The notes beneath the pieces are model-generated. The model made no database searches and was not told where the DNA came from. It saw only the letters and a program-made list of their open reading frames with translations. Position numbers and translations under genes: made by a program. From Pseudomonas sp. RIT409 (GTDB lineage: Bacteria; Pseudomonadota; Gammaproteobacteria; Pseudomonadales; Pseudomonadaceae), in NCBI RefSeq assembly GCF_003052515.2, contig NZ_QARE02000010.1, forward strand, positions 62,001 through 126,000: a DNA stretch of 64,000 nt, given 5' to 3'. This document shows, piece after piece, positions 62,345 through 64,000 of this stretch; positions within the stretch are counted from its first letter, which is position 1; every line of letters starts with the position of its first letter.

Positions 62345-63508
62345 TCAGAAGCTGCGTGGCAGCTCGAGCAAATGCTCGGCAACGTAGGAAAGGATCAGGT
62401 TGGTGGAGATTGGCGCGACCTGATACAGACGGGTTTCGCGGAACTTGCGCTCGACGTCGTATTCGTTGGCAAAGCCAAAACCGCCGTGGGTCTGCAAGCA
62501 GGCGTTTGCTGCTTCCCACGATGCTTTCGCCGCAAGGTATTTGGCCATGTTCGCCGCCGCACCGGCGTTCTTGCCGCTGTCGTATTCCTCGCAGGCGCGC
62601 CAGCGCATCAGGTCAGCCGCTTCAATTTCGATATGGGCTTCGGCAATCGGAAACTGAACGCCCTGGTTCTGGCCAATCGGACGGCCAAACACCACGCGAT
62701 CGCGGGCGTAAGCAGCAGATTTTTCGGTGAACCAGCGGCCATCGCCAATGCACTCGGCGGCGATCAGCGTGCGCTCGGCGTTCAAGCCGTCGAGGATGTA
62801 CTTGAAGCCCTTGCCCTCTTCACCGATCAGGCTGTCAGCAGGCAGTTCGAGGTTGTCGAAGAACAGCTCGTTGGTTTCGTGGTTGACCATGTTGGCGATG
62901 GGCTGAACGGTCAGGCCGTTGCCGATGGCCTCGCGCAGATCGACGAGGAAGATCGACATGCCTTCGGATTTCTTCTTCACCTCGGCCAGTGGCGTGGTGC
63001 GCGCCAGCAAGATCATCAGGTCCGAATGCTGGACCCGTGAAATCCAGACTTTCTGGCCGTTGATCACATACTTGTCGCCCTGCCTGACAGCGGTGGTCTT
63101 GATCTTGGTGGTGTCGGTGCCGGTGGTCGGTTCGGTGACGCCCATCGATTGCAGGCGCAGTTCGCCGCTGGCGAGCTTTGGCAGGTAGTAGCTTTTCTGC
63201 ATTTCGCTGCCGTGGCGCAGCAGAGTGAACATGTTGTACATCTGGCCATGCACAGTGCCGGAATTACCGCCGCAGGCGTTCACTTCTTCGAGGATCACCG
63301 AGGCTTCGGCCAGGCCCAGGCCCGAGCCGCCGTATTCCACAGGAATCATCGCCGACAGCCAGCCCGCGTCAGTCAGCGCTTTGACGAAGGCCTCCGGGAA
63401 GCCCTTCTCCTCATCGATCTTGCGCCAGTACTCGGCCGGGAACTCGGCGCACAGGGCGCGCACGCCTTCGCGGATGGCATTGAGGTCTTCGTTATCGTAT
63501 GGACTCAT
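62345..63508 (-). CDS. Acyl-CoA dehydrogenase
   Basis: A 387-residue flavoenzyme of the acyl-CoA dehydrogenase fold: PVEYGGSGLGLAEASVILEEV, MGVTEPTTGTDTTKIKTTA (FAD-binding), and GRPIGQNQGVQFPIAEAHIE, ending with LQTHGGFGFANEYDVERKFRETRLYQV. The start at 63508 (MSPYDNED) is chosen over an upstream in-frame ATG at 63544. It corresponds in position to PA0879 of the itaconate locus (recalled). A role in handling methylsuccinyl-CoA or another C5 acyl-CoA is possible. It is 10 bases upstream of the PrpD gene. Confidence 0.88.
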   Translation of the reverse strand: MSPYDNEDLNAIREGVRALCAEFPAEYWRKIDEEKGFPEAFVKALTDAGWLSAMIPVEYGGSGLGLAEASVILEEVNACGGNSGTVHGQMYNMFTLLRHGSEMQKSYYLPKLASGELRLQSMGVTEPTTGTDTTKIKTTAVRQGDKYVINGQKVWISRVQHSDLMILLARTTPLAEVKKKSEGMSIFLVDLREAIGNGLTVQPIANMVNHETNELFFDNLELPADSLIGEEGKGFKYILDGLNAERTLIAAECIGDGRWFTEKSAAYARDRVVFGRPIGQNQGVQFPIAEAHIEIEAADLMRWRACEEYDSGKNAGAAANMAKYLAAKASWEAANACLQTHGGFGFANEYDVERKFRETRLYQVAPISTNLILSYVAEHLLELPRSF

Positions 63509-63596
63509 GGTGTTCACTCGCGTCTGCCAAAAGCCCCGTCGCAAGTGCGGGGCTGGCCATGCCTATATAAAAGAAGAGAGTTGGGTCGAACCCGGC

Positions 63597-64000
63597 TCAG
63601 TCAAAAAGCACTTCGGCGCTTTGCGCGACACCGGCTTCATTGCCCGCCCACAACTGCGCTTTTCCTGGCTCGCTGATGCGGCCACCGACACGGAACGGCG
63701 TCGGCACGTTCAGCGGGCGCACGCCGCGATAGGCGAAGTGGCGCACGCGTTTGTCTGGGTTGGCGTGGATGAACGCGCGCAGGTTGAACGTCGCGATCAT
63801 CGGCCCGTGAACCACTAGCCCTGGGTAACCTTCGGTTTCAGTGACGTAGGGGTAGTCGTAGTGGATGCGATGGCCGTTGAAGGTCACAGCGGAGTAGCGG
63901 AACAACAGGGTCGGCGTCGGGTGGATGGTTTCGCTCCAGTCGCCCTGCTCCGGCGCGTCGCCGCTGTTGAGCTTCGGGGGATTGGGTTCGCGGTAAACGA
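63597..64000 (-). CDS. ich: Itaconyl-CoA hydratase-like (MaoC fold), 5' end outside window
   Basis: The frame is open to the right edge; the visible 134 residues form the C-terminal half of a MaoC/hot-dog hydratase of the FAS1-like dehydratase type: PTPTLLFRYSAVTFNGHRIHYDYPYVTETEGYPGLVVHG (seen in parts), with the conserved HRIHYD and HGP motifs carrying the catalytic residues. Itaconyl-CoA or mesaconyl-CoA hydratases have this form. Its place at the head of the cluster matches PA0878 (ich, recalled). The start and regulator lie beyond the window. Confidence 0.85.
   Translation of the reverse strand, partial: VYREPNPPKLNSGDAPEQGDWSETIHPTPTLLFRYSAVTFNGHRIHYDYPYVTETEGYPGLVVHGPMIATFNLRAFIHANPDKRVRHFAYRGVRPLNVPTPFRVGGRISEPGKAQLWAGNEAGVAQSAEVLFD

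Overview
The window is GC-rich chromosomal DNA, almost certainly from a Pseudomonas of the fluorescens/syringae/putida type. The evidence is the gap–mfd–csiV order, REP elements of the GTAGGAGCGCGCTTGCC class, a Pseudomonas-type DUF1652 protein, a gluconate gnuR/gnuK/gntP locus, and a locus laid out like the P. aeruginosa itaconate cluster. Most genes are ordinary core or common accessory genes. I saw no rRNA, tRNA, CRISPR array, prophage or intact insertion sequence.

Layout. 0-2 kb: the end of a repeat-type protein and a DUF3142 protein. 2-6.2 kb: a CitMHS carrier with a split AtuA (DUF1446) pair, divergent from a LysR regulator. 6.3-10.8 kb: a Fur-box-preceded iron uptake operon, efeU-efeO-efeB plus an EfeM-like gene. 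10.8-15.3 kb: a molybdopterin oxidoreductase, a b-type cytochrome and a small exported protein, divergent from a CusRS/HprSR-type two-component system, with two CusR-like boxes between them. 15.3-16 kb: a PL7 alginate lyase. 16.5-21.7 kb: a tightly coupled MarR–FUSC–DUF1656–HlyD–NodT efflux operon. 21.8-26.2 kb: an aldo/keto reductase, a CorA-like transporter followed by a REPIN-flanked broken duplicate of its own tail, and a PiT phosphate transporter. 26.3-34.8 kb: gap, mfd, csiV and a SWIM/SNF2 helicase. 34.9-37.2 kb: a FAN1-type nuclease and a nucleoside deoxyribosyltransferase-like protein.

37.4-42.7 kb: an OmpR/EnvZ-type system and the gluconate locus, with identical palindromic operators before gnuK and gntP. 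43.2-48.6 kb: a CsrA paralogue, YdcH, a TetR/MFS pair with paired operators, a ketopantoate-reductase-like protein and an unassigned flavoprotein. 48.6-53.7 kb: a patchy, more AT-rich stretch with an IclR/MFS pair, an IS5-type transposase remnant, small hypotheticals, DUF1652 and a GNAT enzyme. 54.1-55.1 kb: a membrane protein and a 24-residue membrane peptide. 55.3-64 kb: a minus-strand dicarboxylate TRAP transporter and CoA-pathway genes. They match the order of the P. aeruginosa itaconate (ich/ict/ccl) locus but lack one internal gene and carry REP-type repeats between genes.

Functionally the window combines carbon acquisition (gluconate, itaconate, a tricarboxylate-like acid), iron and phosphate uptake, drug or aromatic-acid efflux, DNA repair and periplasmic redox maintenance. 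No wholly new system is evident. The best leads are the CusR-box/molybdoenzyme module, the REPIN-bounded duplication, a terminator sitting just before corA, the reduced itaconate locus and two possible small genes.
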